Assembly (NCBI RefSeq): GCF_014898815.1
Contig: NW_026515406.1
Coordinates: forward strand, 2,046,001 to 2,110,000
DNA from: Panonychus citri
Lineage: Eukaryota > Arthropoda > Arachnida > Trombidiformes > Tetranychidae
DNA: 64,000 nt
Direction: 5' to 3'
Shown here: piece after piece, positions 13,314 to 26,500 of the stretch
Layout: every line of letters starts with the position of its first letter
Position numbering within the stretch: position 1 is the stretch's first letter
Program-made: the position numbers and the translations under genes
The notes under the pieces: model-generated
What the model saw: only the letters and a program-made list of their open reading frames with translations
What the model was told of the DNA's origin: nothing
The model's database searches: none

Positions 13314-16300
13314 ATGTCATTTGATTGTGACAAAAATAATGTCACTTTGTGCTCATATCAACAAGTTAATGATAAAACTGGTGTGACCTTAAGAACTGGA
13401 GGTGAACCCAGAGGAACACCAAGTGGAGTGGAATATAATTCAAATCTAGTACCCGCGGTGGAAGTGAGGAAAGTGCGTCTTTCCTATGGTCGTGGTAAAA
13501 ATGCCAAATCAATTCTATCGGCTATTGATTTAACTGTGCCCGAGGCATCAATTTATGGTCTCCTTGGACCAAGTGGTTGTGGTAAAACCACCTTACTCAG
13601 GTGTGTGGTGGGAAGATTATCACCTTCATCGGGATCAATTAGGATATTTGGTTTTCGTCCTGGTGAACCAGGAAGTCAAATACCTGGACCAGCGATTGGA
13701 TATATGCCCCAAGAAATTGCCGTTTACGAAGATTTTACAATTGAGGAGACTTTAATTTACTTTGGTCGATTGTTCCGTTTAAGTTCAACCATTTTAAGGG
13801 AGAGAATTGAATTTTTGATTAAATTTCTTGATTTACCATCTAAATCACGTTTAGTTGCCAATCTTAGCGGTGGACAGAAACGTCGTGTCTCCTTGGCCGC
13901 TGCTCTTGTCCATTCACCGCCATTGTTAATTCTTGATGAACCAACGGTTGGTGTTGATCCACTTTTACGTCAATCAATTTGGCAACATTTAGTTACTCTC
14001 ACTCAAGCCGAGAAAATAACAATCATAATTACTACTCATTACATTGAAGAGGCTCGACAAGCCCATGTTGTCGGACTTATGAGACATGGTCACTTATTGG
14101 CCGAGGATTCACCTGAATCTTTATTACAACAATATCAAATGGAGACCCTTGAAGAGGTTTTCCTTAAACTTTGCATGGCCGATACAACAGGTCAAAGGAT
14201 AATCAACAACACAACAACAACGACATCAACTAACCTTTCAACTTTAACCCCAAATCAACATCATCAACCTCTTCCTCTTCCTCCTGCTCCTCCTCCAATA
14301 ACTTCAGAGTTAATTCAATCAACCAAAAAGGATTCAAAGGTTTGTTTTTTTTTTCATTTAACCTTTTCGATTGACATTGTTGTTGTTTTTATCTCTAATT
14401 GTTCAGGTTAATCATTTCTTACCAATTTTTATTGCATCGGCTTCTTAATTGTTGACTTAATTATCTGTTTCACTAATAACCTAATTTTAATTGAATTTGT
14501 TGTTATATAAAAGATAAATGTTTTCACGACGGATGTTGTTGATGGAGAGTGAAAGTGGAAAACCAGATTAACCAGTTTTTTACCGATTTATTTGAAAGTA
14601 TTAACGATAATCACCCAATCAGGTGATACGAATCTACGATATCTCCTGTTAACAGGTTACATGTCACCAGAATGTGCGGCAATTTAAACGCGATTGTTTA
14701 TAATTAACAGTATGATTAGTTAACAGTAGTAAAAGTTGTATTAGTATCAATGATGAACAAATTGAGGGAAAAGTGTAAAAAAAAAGTGAGATGAGAAAAT
14801 GATTTAAGATAAAATTATTAACCAAATAGGAAGTGATTGTGTTGATGAATAAATTAGTTTGTCTAATTGGCATAGATAATTAACTAATCATACAAATTAA
14901 TTTTTCTTTTTCTTTTTCCCTTTTTTTGTTCCTTTTATTTTCTTTTTTTTATCTCTATTAATAATCGTCTCCATCTCGAAACGGAACCGTTCAAACTGTT
15001 GCTCTCTCACCGTTGATTAGTTTCCTTCGGTGTTTTCAATATATTCAGATTATTCAGATTACAATTTAACACCTAAACCAGAAATTAACGCATTCCCTTC
15101 AGCTCCAACTAAGGGTAATAGATGTGGAAATGGTACCGGAGGCGGTGGTATGATTGCGAATGGCGGTAAAAAATATGAGGCTAAAAGTTTGACCTTTGGA
15201 GAATATTGGTCAACAACAATGGCGCTTTTTTGGAAAAATATGACTCGTCTTCGTCGAAATATTCCCGTTCTATTGTTCCAATTTGCTCTTCCCGCTATTC
15301 AGGTTATTCTTTTCTGTATTTGTATTGGTGCTGATCCTTTTAACATTCCATTGGCAGTGGTCAATGAAGATACTGGACAAATATATTCAAGAGATTTTCT
15401 CGCTGAACTTGACCCTTACATTGTTGACAAACATAATTTCACTTCGGTGGATGAAGGTAAAGAAGCGGTCAGAAATGGGTCAATGTGGGGTGTCCTTCAT
15501 ATTCCGGAAAGGTTTTCTCAAGCTCTACTGGCAAGGTAACATCATAATGACACTAATTAACCTTTATCTTTACCTTTACCTTTACTTTTTACCTTCAAAT
15601 ATCATTGTAATGATCACAATCAATACAATGATGTATCATTATGATGATGATCAATCTAATCATTATCATTAACAGCTAACCTAATCAACTAATCAATTTA
15701 AAGTGAACAATGAAATTCTTACATGAAATGATTTGACATTTCAATTGATTACATGTTGATAATGATGTTAAATGTTATCATTTGATAAACTTTCACTTTC
15801 TGGTTGTTGATTTTTTATTAATTCATCTCTTTCTATCTCTCTTAATCAACAGAATGCTTCGAGGTGAGGAAGTGGACAACAAAACAATTGAGGACAGTAC
15901 AATCAAGGTTTACCCTGATTTAACAAGTAAGTGAAGTCTGACGAACGGATGATGATGATGATGATGTAAAAGTAAAAAGAAAGTAAAGAAAGAGAAGATA
16001 AACAGGAAAGTCAGGTGAAAAGAGTAAATATTAAGTTGAATGGAAGACGAAAAAAAAAGAGAAAGTGAAAAGTAAGATGAAGAAAAGACGTAAAAAAGTT
16101 AATTGTGCTACTTAAGCGGTAGAATTACATTTATTTTTTATTCTGAAACTTTTCTCATTGTATTCAATTGGTGGATAATGATGAACTTGACTAGATTGTT
16201 GATCATGAAGCTTTAAGAGTTGAATTGAAAGACCTAAACAAGGTCAGAGTTGAGTCCTTTTTCTGGATTCCAAGGTCTTAATCCTGTTCCTGATTCCATC

Positions 16301-18804
16301 TTTTAATCCTACAATCAAGAGACAAAAAATACAACCAGAGACACTTAAAGATTTAAATGTTAATCCAATGGAAATGATGATGATGTGAGAAGAGAAAGTA
16401 AAGAAAGAGAAGAAGATAAACAGGAAAATCAGGTGAAAAAGAGTAAATATTAAGTTGAATGGAAGACGAAAAAAAGTGAAAGCGAAAAAATTAAGATGAA
16501 GACGAAGAAAAAAACGTAAAATCGTTAAGTGTGCTACTTAAGCTTTAGAATTTTGTTTCTCAAACTTTTCTCATTGTATTCGATTGATGGATAATGATGA
16601 ACTTGACTAGATTGTTGATCGTGAAGCTTTAAGAGTTGAATTGAAAGATCTAAACAAGGTCATAGTTGAGTCCTTTTTCTGGATTCCAAGGTCCTTCCCT
16701 TAATCCTGTTCCCATCTTTTAATCCTCATAACTTAAGATTTTTAAATGTTAATCCAATGGAAATGATGATGACACTTGTTAATCTTTTGATTGAAATTTA
16801 TTTAGACTTTAATGCAAACAAAAGCTCAACAATCTTACCTGTTTACATGGAAACGATTACGTGAAAATGAATAAGAGAGCGAGGGATTATTGTGACAATA
16901 TTATTTGTTTTAATGAACAATTGATTAACTAATTTTTTTGTGCGTGTTTTTTGTTTACAGATCAACAAATTTCTTACACAATGGAGCGTACATTTAAAGA
17001 GGCGTTCCAAGAATTTGCCAAAAAAGCCTTGACCAATGCTGGAAGAAATCCCGCCTTAGCTGAATTTCCACTCGCTGTGAGTATTTTAATCTTTACACTG
17101 TGAAGAGAAAATTTTCTTCCTCCTCATCATCATCATCAAGTTTTCTCTCTTCTCTTCCCCTTAAGGGAAAATAGACAGTCAAGTAAATTATCATCATCAT
17201 CATGATTGAATGAGTGAGTTAGTCAATTAGAAATATTTATCTATGGATTTTTCCCTGTTCATTGTAACTTTCCACCGTCAATATAATAATAATGGTGTAA
17301 GGAAAATATAAGAACCTGAATCTAATGAGAAATAATATTTAACTACTTGCAAGAAATTAAAAAAGAAAAATAAAGAGTTAGAAGAGAGAAAACTTGATGA
17401 CAATGACACTGATTAAAAAACAATCTTTTTCCTTGATAATTTCTCTAATCATCTCTTTCTATTCTCTCTCTCTCTCTCTCTCAAAATGATCTTTCATCAA
17501 AAATTCCAATCTGATTGTTGTTGATGGTTTCCCGAATTAATTATCGATCATTTTCAGCTTGGAGAACCAGTTTATGGTGAATTGAAACACCAAGGGTACC
17601 TTGAGTATATGGCACCGGGAGTAGTGGTCAGTATTAGTTACATTATGGCAACAGGTTTGACCGCACTTGCATTCATTCTGGAAAGACGAGATGGACTTTT
17701 TGAAAGGTCATTAGTCGCTGGTGTTGATACACTTCAAATTTTAATCGCACACGCGTTGACACAAATCATTGTCATGGTTGTACAAATACTTTTGGTTCTA
17801 GTATTTACTTTCCTCGTTTTTGATATTCCCTCACGAGGTCCGTTTGGTTGGGTTATAGTATTATTATTGCTGCAAGGTTGTACCGGTATGGCCTTCGGTA
17901 AGTTATCATCGTCTTCCTTATAATGATTATCAAAAAATCATCATTCTAATGATTACTATTATTATTGTGAAAGTACAATATCAATAAGGAGGAAAAAAAT
18001 GTCAATCTATCAACATGTTGATGTTAAATCAACAGAGTTAAAAAAAATTCAATATGATTGTTGGTGTTTTTTTTTTCTTTCACTAATATATAATTTTTAA
18101 ATTGTTACCTGTAGTTTGTAAGTAAATTAGTATTGTTAAGAAATGGTGATAAATCAAATTCAATTAACAATACTATCAATTGTTAGCTACTATATACCAA
18201 TCATTTGCAATGATGTCATTGAAGGTTATGTTTACACAATTGACTTTAATTAATTGTGATTTAGTGTGTGTGTGTATATATGATTTGATAGTAAAGTTTG
18301 TAGGTACTTTTTTTATGTGTACAATTTACCTGATTGACTTGATTTGGATTAACTATTAACGTTGTTGACAATTATAATAGTAATAGATAATGACTTTTGA
18401 TTACATTTGATTTTCCCTATTTTAATTATTGTTTAAATTTACTCTTTATGATTTAATTAATTTATCTCTTTTTTTTCCTCTTTTCTGTTCAAATGTATCT
18501 CTTAGGTCTTGTTGTTTCAGCGACATGTCACCAAGAAAATACTGCAGTCATGATGATCTTGGGCACGTTTTATCCTAATCTAATTTTATCGGGTATAATC
18601 TGGCCTTTAGAGGCGATGCCTTATTGGATAAGGTGGTTCAGTTATATTCAACCTCAAACACTTCCAACGGAAACGCTAAGACATATTCTGTCCCGTGGGT
18701 GGGGAATCACGGAACCGGGTGTTTACATAGGATTCATTGTTACCTGTACCTGGATGGCTTTCTTCCTGGTCGCGGCGGCCGTTATTTTCAAGTACAACAA
18801 ATAA
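13314..18804 (+). CDS. ABC half transporter, ABCH/ABCG-like (NBD followed by TMD), six or more exons
   Basis: Predicted membrane ATP-driven exporter. Exons: 13314 to about 14339, 15049 (or 15058)-15535, 15853-15926, 16961-17076, 17558-17897 and 18506-18804; the last four junctions agree in phase. The nucleotide-binding domain comes first: Walker A GPSGCGKTT (residues 85-93), Q-loop Q133, signature LSGGQ (184-188), Walker B LLILDEP (204-210), H-loop H242. The NBD ends with METLEEVFLKLC, as in ABCH proteins. A low-complexity Thr/Pro linker follows, then a membrane domain with several hydrophobic segments (LLFQFALPAIQVILFCICIG; YMAPGVVVSISYIMATGLTA; YPNLILSGIIWPLEAMPYW) and a C terminus ending VIFKYNK. 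One NBD plus one TMD means a half transporter that should dimerise. ABCH is an arthropod-rich subfamily whose fly member snustorr acts in cuticle lipid barriers; the substrate here is unknown. The exon 1 to exon 2 join is unresolved: phase 0 at 14339 does not fit the phase-1 acceptor. Confidence 0.88.
14340..15048 (+). other. Unresolved intron/linker region between transporter exons 1 and 2
   Basis: Reading continues open past 14339 to a TAA at 14409-14411, but the stretch after 14340 is T-rich and looks intronic. The downstream exon needs a phase-1 donor. Candidates are CAG|gttaat at 14406/14407, giving a long hydrophobic linker, or a microexon of about 25 bp starting after the AG at about 14621. 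Neither is compelling. Transcript data would decide. Confidence 0.4.
15950..16771. repeat. Two-copy tandem duplication inside a transporter intron
   Basis: Two adjacent copies, about 15950-16379 and 16380-16771, share long runs. Shared segments include AAACAGGAAA followed by TCAGGTGAAAA, then TATTAAGTTGAATGGAAGAC, GATGAACTTGACTAGATTG and GAGTCCTTTTTCTGGATTCC. Both end with AATCCAATGGAAATGATGA. They differ by scattered substitutions and small indels; the second copy lacks about 40 bp. They lie between exons 3 and 4 and show no open frame. Confidence 0.85.
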
Positions 18805-19128
18805 TCAAATCGTTTTACGTTTTTTTTCGTCTATCAATTAACAATCGTTATTACAATCAACAACTAAATCAACAACAGAAACTTTTTCGTTGTCCCAAGG
18901 AGCAAAAAAAGATTCACTATCACCTAATCTCCTCCACCAGAACTCACAAAGCGAGTTATTTTATCAATTTTTTTCTATTCTCTTCATGATCATCTCTCTC
19001 TCTCTCAACATCGACTAGAGTTTATTTTTTTCCGTCGATTTTTCCTTCAAAATTTCATAAACAAACCTTTTCATCCTCTCCGATTTTTATAATTATTATT
19101 ACACCTGAGACCAACCCAAGACATATCC

Positions 19129-19134
19129 AATAAA
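19129..19134 (+). terminator. Candidate polyadenylation signal of the ABC transporter gene
   Basis: AATAAA lies 325 bp after the transporter stop codon, in an AT-rich 3' region. It is the first clear canonical hexamer noticed downstream. No cleavage site can be fixed from sequence alone. Confidence 0.4.
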
Positions 19135-19643
19135 ATTTGGAATTTAAATTGATTATTCTTGTTTAATTCACCAAGGAATCAAACGAGAGAATATTTTTAT
19201 TGTGATATTTGCCATTTTCCTAAAAAAAAACATTGAAACCATTTTCCACGATGAATGTCAATCCATTTTCTATCATGTTTACAAAACAAAAGCACATAAA
19301 TCAATAGAAAAGTGTGACAATAATTTCGATATTTTCTTTCAATACAAAATACTCTTTCTTTCTTTCTTTCTTTCTCTGTTAATTAAACGAAATTAGCAAT
19401 TATTGTCAAGAAAAATCAGATGAGATTAATTTAGATTTTTTTACGAGAAAAGTTTCGACATGAATGTGTAACTTAATCATGATCAATATAATTTAAAGCC
19501 ATTTAATTACCTTATCAAAACCAAGGTTGATGATTCTGATCATCAGAATAAACTTTCATTTCCTTAGGCAAATGTAACTGATAAATAAAAATGTTTAAAG
19601 GGAGAGAATGTTGGAAACGCGTTTTTCCATCCAAGGTTTTCCT

Positions 19644-20117
19644 TCAAATTGCATCCATGTTGTTGTTGTTTTGATCTTTCTTTTTTTCCTTTTGCTTTTC
19701 TCTTTCATTTGGTTTTCCTCCGTCCACCATCATCGACTCTCTCTCTCTCTCACTCCTGATCATATTCAGATAATCTGAGAGTAAAACTGGTCCATGGTCC
19801 TGGCGAAACAGGTTTACGATTATAAATTCACTAAAAGAGATAGAAAGTGAAATGAACCAGCTCACTCTCTCTCTCACACACACACTCTCTCTCGACAGTA
19901 AAGTAATGAGAAATGGAGCCAATCTGAAGATGGAGAGAAAATGATTAGAAACTAATATAATTAACTGTAAGAATTGATAATAAGCAAAGCAAATGTTACT
20001 ATTAGGGAGAGAGAACGGAAATTTTTGTTTACATGATGATGATAATACCTGAAGACGATGATGATTATCAAGTTTTGTTGCGTATGTTTGTGTGCGTATA
20101 TATAAATTACCATCCAT
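19644..20117 (-). CDS. Doubtful 157-codon open reading frame, no recognised domain
   Basis: This is the longest open frame not explained by a recognised gene. It starts at an ATG but crosses CA, CT and GA simple repeats, which produce runs such as ERERE and a Lys/Glu/Asn-rich tail. I see no domain, signal peptide or family motif. It lies in the gap between the transporter and receptor genes, on the strand opposite the transporter. Simple repeats often keep a frame open by chance, so I consider it probably non-coding; it is listed only because of its length. Confidence 0.12.
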   Translation of the reverse strand: MDGNLYIRTQTYATKLDNHHRLQVLSSSCKQKFPFSLPNSNICFAYYQFLQLIILVSNHFLSIFRLAPFLITLLSRESVCVRERVSWFISLSISFSEFIIVNLFRQDHGPVLLSDYLNMIRSERERESMMVDGGKPNEREKQKEKKKDQNNNNMDAI

Positions 20118-20219
20118 CTTGATTGTGAAATCAATTTGATTTTAGCCTTTAGAATGCTCACCATCAAGTAATTAATCGATTAATTGAAGGGGATTTGGAG
20201 AAACAGGTAATTTTAATTA

Positions 20220-20930
20220 GTAGAAGCTTAAGTTAGCCGAGCTAATCAGTGAGTCGAAATACTTTTGGCTAAGTCAGAGTGAATTTTCCTCTGGCTCATT
20301 CGATCGACTGGTCAACTCAAGAGTAAACAAGTTGTTACTCCGTCTCCGAGTATTAATGTACTACTCTTTACCTTTTTTGCACTTTCACTCTTTCGGCGGT
20401 GAGCGAAAAAGTCGCAGAAAGAGGATCACTTAAAGGTTCTAATAATTAGATGGCGAACGAATTGAGCCAAAGTGAGTGAACTATGAGCTGCTTAAACTAT
20501 TCTAATTTGAGCACCAACCGAAAAAAAAAGATGGACTTTATTTCGAGAAGAGTTCGTTATATCTTTAGAAATGTAAACTAATATTAAGCGGGTTCGATTA
20601 AATTGAAAAGTTATTTCATTCCGGGTGTCTACTCAAGCCGAGCTAACAAATTCGATCGGGCAAGTTAATCAATCAAAGGTAAATTATTGATTCGATTGTT
20701 AATTTAGGCTAAAGTCTATGGCGGGAACATGTGAAACAAGTGGAGAAAAGTTAAAAAGGGGAGAAGAGGAGACAAAAAAGCAAAGAAAAAAGTGAGAGAG
20801 CAAGTCAACTAAGCTGTGATTCGATCAACTGGCTGTAGAGTCAACGATTAACTGGCTCAAGCAAAACTTGAATTCGACTTGCTGAACAATTAACGGCTAA
20901 GTTTCGGCAAAGTTTCGGTATCTATAATTA
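20220..20930. repeat. Less AT-rich intergenic block with recurring short motifs
   Basis: The base composition is visibly less AT-rich than on either side. Short motifs recur: AGCCGAGCTAA near 20236 and 20637, TTCGATC followed by ACTGG twice (near 20300 and 20820), and GGCTAAG several times. No open frame or transposase motif is visible. It could be a degraded non-autonomous element or a regulatory block; the sequence does not decide. Confidence 0.35.
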
Positions 20931-21328
20931 ATTTAAAAAGGGTTAACATTAATATCCTCGAATGGTTGGAGTCCAATGTCATTAATTTGAATCTATCCAG
21001 TATATTAGCTGGTGTTGTTGTTTATAAATCATCTTGAAAGGGATCAATTTAATTTGCAATCAGATCATCCATGTAAATTATATCCAAATGAATCCTTGAA
21101 TAGTTCTGTTCGTAAGAAGGACAAGAGATTAATTAGCATATATTTATATATAAATTAACGTTAACCACTGATTGCTTTATATCATCGATGCTCAAGGATA
21201 GAAGAAAAAATAAATTTCTATACAAATGTGTACATACTTAAAGCATTTTAAACTCGTGGTTTCAATGATTGAACATTGTAACTGCAGGGTAAGTTCCTTC
21301 ATATGAGGAAAATTGTACCAGACAAATT

Positions 21329-21331
<3 letters not shown>

Positions 21332-21359
<28 letters not shown>
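21332..21359. repeat. (GA)n microsatellite
   Basis: Uninterrupted GA run of about 28 bp in the gap between the transporter and the receptor. Confidence 0.9.
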
Positions 21360-21364
<5 letters not shown>

Positions 21365-23560
21365 ATCTAAATTCCCATGGTTAAGTTACTTGGTTTGACT
21401 TTTCCTCCATCGGATCTGCACCAGCACATGAACTCAAGCTAAACATGTCAATTGATTGCACTTAATCTAGTGCTCCAAGTGTGTGTACACCTCTCTGTAG
21501 ATAATAAGTATGAGCACCAATTGAAGTTGTATTGATTTAATCAATTTGATTAGCTATTGGAATTGAAATTGCTTCAGATATCCAGAAACAGGTAAGGTGT
21601 TAATTGGTGTTCACATTTTCCGTTTTTTGCGGGTGATTAAAGGTTAAATGGAAAGTTGAATTTCAGGTAAGGTCAATCAGTAAATTAATCCAAACTGTGT
21701 GAGTGTAAATGTGAGTGAGAAGAGAAAAGAAAAAAACAATTTGAACTTCAATTTCTCTTTTTCTCTCTAATTTTTTGTTCGCTTTGTTTTTCCATTTCTG
21801 TAAAAAAATTTCTCTTTCTCATTTTATCCAATTCTGTTCATTCTGATCACCCAATAGTGTGTATTAAAGGCGCCAACCAAATGATCAACTAAATTGCGAA
21901 AAAGAAAGAGAGAGAAAAAAAAACAATTTAGAATAACCCAAATTGATTAAGAAAATTAGAGAAAAAAAAAACTCTTTGTTTACATGTTAACTTAATAGAG
22001 AAAAAAAAACCAACCTAAAGGATCGAGTTAAATTGTATCTTCCATGTTCTTACCATTGGACAATCAATCTCTTCCAACGACCAATCCAATTTCCGATTGT
22101 AATCATTAATCAAAATGTGGAAAAATTAACCATGAGATTTCCAAGAGCAATTTAATTGCAAACAATTAAAGAAAAAAAGTTACGATGGATCAACGATTTT
22201 AATTTTTTTTCTACGAAAGTGGCGACACCTTTTGATGGAAAATCGAACAACATAAAAGAGGGAAAAGAGTTTGATTAATTTGGAGAATTAATTTTTCTTT
22301 ATTGTTTGTTTTGATTTTTGTTATTCTATTAATTAATTGTAAACATAATTTGTGGAATTTAATTTATTTTAATTACAAATAATGATTGTTACTCTTAATG
22401 TTTCTATGTTTTTTAATCTAGTGACTCGTAATCGAAAAGTTAATTGAATTCATGTTGAATAATCTAAACGTCTAAATGGTTGATTGGTTTTGTTGTTGTT
22501 GTTGTTGGATTAATCTTATTGACTATTGGTTAAATTGGTAATGCTTTTTGGTTGTATTGAAGATTATGATGATTGACATTATCCAGTAGTAGATATCCGA
22601 TTTGATCATGTTCATCTTTGTATCACATTTGTATAAATACATTTACATGTATCTTGTTTTTCTTGGTATCTCATAGTTAATGGATTAAGCTGGTTGGTTG
22701 TGGTTGACTGACTGGTTGATTAACATACTTACCAATATGATTTACAATTCAAGTCACAATCTCATCTTAATTGGAAATCGCTAATTGTGGCATATTTACT
22801 GTTAATCGTATTTAGATAAGAGATGGCAAACAAAAGACTTGAGGTGATTAAATGGTAATAACTTTGTTCTCGTATCTTAATTTGTCCGATTTCTTGAATC
22901 ACAATTGATTGTTATCAACTTTTAACTTTCTCATCTTTTTTTAGATTCAATTGACTTACAAGAAGCTGGTCATTCATAATCAGATTGTCACCGAGAAAAC
23001 AATTAACTATTCCAAGAGGATTCCAATATAATCTCAAACAAATCTGTTAATAATATTCATCATTTTCAGCAATTCACCGGAGTCAATCAATCAATCGTAT
23101 CTTCATCTTTCAATATGTTAAAAGGTTAACCAATATTTTTGTTTATTTACTTGAAATATTTAAGATTTTCAATTAATTTACAGGGTATTATTATCTGCAT
23201 AACCACTTGATTATACCCACTGTTTAATTGATTAATTGTCAACAGTAATGGATAAAAAAAACTGGTGATTAAATTCAATTGCAATATCATTGAATAACTT
23301 TTTGATGGTAGTGAGATTGTAAGTTATTTTATATCACTAATTTAAATTGTAAACACGTATATATTATATTATATATATATTTTTCTTATAAATCAGAAAC
23401 AATTAATAGCTTAAATAATAATCTTATTTCTTTCTCTTCCAGGATTGATTGGAAATCGTTGCGATTCAAGATGTTGACCATTGATACTCATCAAAGGCTA
23501 TTGGATTACGTTGATGTGATTACTCTTGGTCATTGGACAATAATAAGACCATATCCATTG

Positions 23561-26500
23561 TCACCTTAGTGAGAAGGTTGATTTGATAATCTTTTTAAAT
23601 GCTTTACGAAATTCAGGATTAAATATGGTGTAAATGACTGGATTAACACAAGAATTCATGTAACCAAGCCAAGTTGTCAACAGGAAGGCATTCATACCGG
23701 GTTTACAATCATCATCGGCTTTTAATTTTATACAAACAGCGTCAATTATATTACACGTAAAAAATGGTGCCCAACAAATTAGGAAAACACCTAAAGATTT
23801 AAATTGTAAAGACAAAGAATCAAATAATTAATGTTAATAACAACAACATCAAACATGAATCAATGGTGATGCAGGAAAATCGGTAAATTGTTGATCTAAT
23901 CTGATACATCTAAAGGAAGCGGAAGACAGTGGACATCTTTATATTATATAGATAATCAAATCCATCATCATCATCATCATCGAGAGAGAGAAGGGATCAA
24001 ATGATGGAGATAAATTAATGAGCAATTGATTCAAAAGACGGAAAAGTAAAGAAAAGAAACATGGAAAAGAGAAAGATACAAGACAAAAGGAATATGGTTG
24101 AAAAGAAAAGGAATGGTCAAAGATTCCGAGTAGAGAGAATTATTATTTTAACAACTATCAAGTGACCAAATGATAACAATCAAGAGAAAACAATAAACTA
24201 CAAATTCTCTCTCTTCTTATGATAGAATTACATGAGAAAAGGAAGAGGAAAAAACTCGTAATTGACGGTGGGTGAAGAAAAGGTCAGAAATCTCAGTGAC
24301 AAGCCCAAAGAAATATGGATCAAGATGAATTATTACACATCCATGGATGAGAAAATAAAGGTTTTCTCAATTGTGATCAATATTAATTATTCCATTAACA
24401 TTAACGTTTATTTTTCTCTCTCTCTCTCTCCTTATAAATTATTGTTTTATCTTCATTAACAGGGGAAATACAAATATCAAACCAGAGACAAGTTTAAGTT
24501 GCACGGAGGGAAAACAAAGATTAAGCTCCTCTCATAATGATGATGATGATGATGATGGTGATAATAATAATGATAACTGTCTCAATCTAAACCTGTAACC
24601 AATGCAATTAGTTTAATCATCTTTCCACCAAAACTTTCAATTGTTCACACACCAGATAAACAAGAGAAAACCGCAATCATCATCAACCTTATTATCAACT
24701 CATCAATATTGAGGATAATATTTACATTGAGCTAATATGAATATCGACAAACCCAAAGTTTTCACCATATTAACCTGAGGACAATTTCCAATGTTATTAT
24801 TTACTCTTCATCTTTTGTTTTTCATTTATTTCAAGTGTCAAGTTATGATGATGAAGATGATTTTTTTTCTCTTCCATTCTCTCTTCATATTCCTGAATTT
24901 GTATCTGTAGCATTAATCATAAACAATCGTATCATCAAAGGAAACCCTTAATTGAAAGATTGATATTCCCATTGGAGACAATGAATTGGTTCAAAGGTTG
25001 AACAAAAGAGGAACCATCTCAACGTTATCATAATAGACAAGATAAACAGCTGAGTAAATTGAGAAAACTATTTTATCATCAGTTGTTTACTTCAAGTAAA
25101 TCAATGATTTTCTCATCTTGGCTTCATCATATTTTCATCATTATCATCATTGTTTACTACTGTTTTCACTTTGATTCATCACTGGTGATGAGGCTCATTG
25201 ATAATATCCTTACATTGGTTATAAAAGATTCACTTTTCTCAAGAGGATTCCCGATTTTCATCAACTAACCATCATCATTATTATCAGAATCAGATAAAGA
25301 ACAATTTACTATTCAATGAAATTTCGGAAAAAAAACTAAAAGTTTTAATCGAACGATAATTTTAATCATAATTACCTAGAACAATGGCCAGTGTTTTGGT
25401 TGCTTTTCTTTCCCGTTTAGCTGAAGCTTTTTCCCGACGCTTAGCACTCGTTTTGTGTTTTCGCCCCAAATTGAAACGTGATCGCTTCTTAACTGGTTGT
25501 TGTTGCTGTTGTTGTTGTTGATGCATTTGCTGTTGGTGTTGTGGTTGACCCTGTTTTACTGTTAACCCGTTTTCGTTTAATTGGCCACTTCGATTTAGCA
25601 ATTTATTGAATCTACTATTTTTCTTGTTACTTTTACTATCAATGTTTGGCTCATCATTGTTGTTATTTAACTCCTGACTTTCACCGCATCCACCGGAAGA
25701 TGACGAGGAAGTACCAATAGCACCAAAACTGCCACCTCCACCTTCAACTATTTCTGTGCTTGTTATTATCTTATTCTTGATGATTGTCGGTGATGATGGT
25801 TGAGACGAAAGTGTCTCAGCTGTTGGATTGTAAACACAAAAAGGAGTCTCCTCGAAAGCTGAAGGTCCATAACCTGAATCAGCGTTCCCATGATAATTCC
25901 TGTGTTTTAATGTTCCAGTATTTTCCAAATCACAGGAAGATGGACCACGATAATCATCATCATCATCTTCTTCCTCATCATCGTCATCATCATCAACCTC
26001 ATTCTGTTGAGAATCTGAATGAAAGGATAAATTTTGAACATTTTTCTTTACATAAGAATCATCATTAAGAACAGTCTGTTTATTGGCAATTATGTGACAC
26101 TCAAGTGAACCCGATACACCACCCGAACATCCAGTTATATCCAATTCCCGATCATCATCATCATCATCTTCAATAGATCCACTACCATTATTGGTTAAAC
26201 TTTCAGTTTCCATAATTTTGGGTAACGGTGATTTCCGTTCAACACCAGAATTACCGATTTGCTGAGAGTGATGGTGATGTAATTGTTGAGAAGTCGCTAA
26301 ATTGTTACATAAAACTGGTCCTATTGTACCACCACCACAACTACTAACTGATTGATTGGTCGACATGAAAGATGAATTATTTGAACTATTGGTTCGTTTC
26401 CTTCCAAGGAAACCAGTTCGTTCTTTAAGCTTAGCGGTTTCACTTTTATTCTCAATGACCAACACCGTGTGCGATGAATCCGTTGAACTAATTGGCTTAT

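Larger units (their letters stand above)
18805..23560. other. Intergenic region between the transporter and the dopamine receptor
   Basis: Apart from the block at 20220-20930, the doubtful frame at 19644-20117 and a GA repeat at 21332-21359, I see only AT-rich non-coding DNA. The genes on its two sides are convergent, so it should contain both 3' UTRs. TTTATT at 23143-23148 (AATAAA on the minus strand) could be the receptor polyadenylation signal. Confidence 0.5.

Noticed and set aside
25784..26068. 94-codon plus-strand frame with His-rich tract
   Set aside because: Antisense to the Asp/Glu and GAT-repeat part of the receptor third loop.
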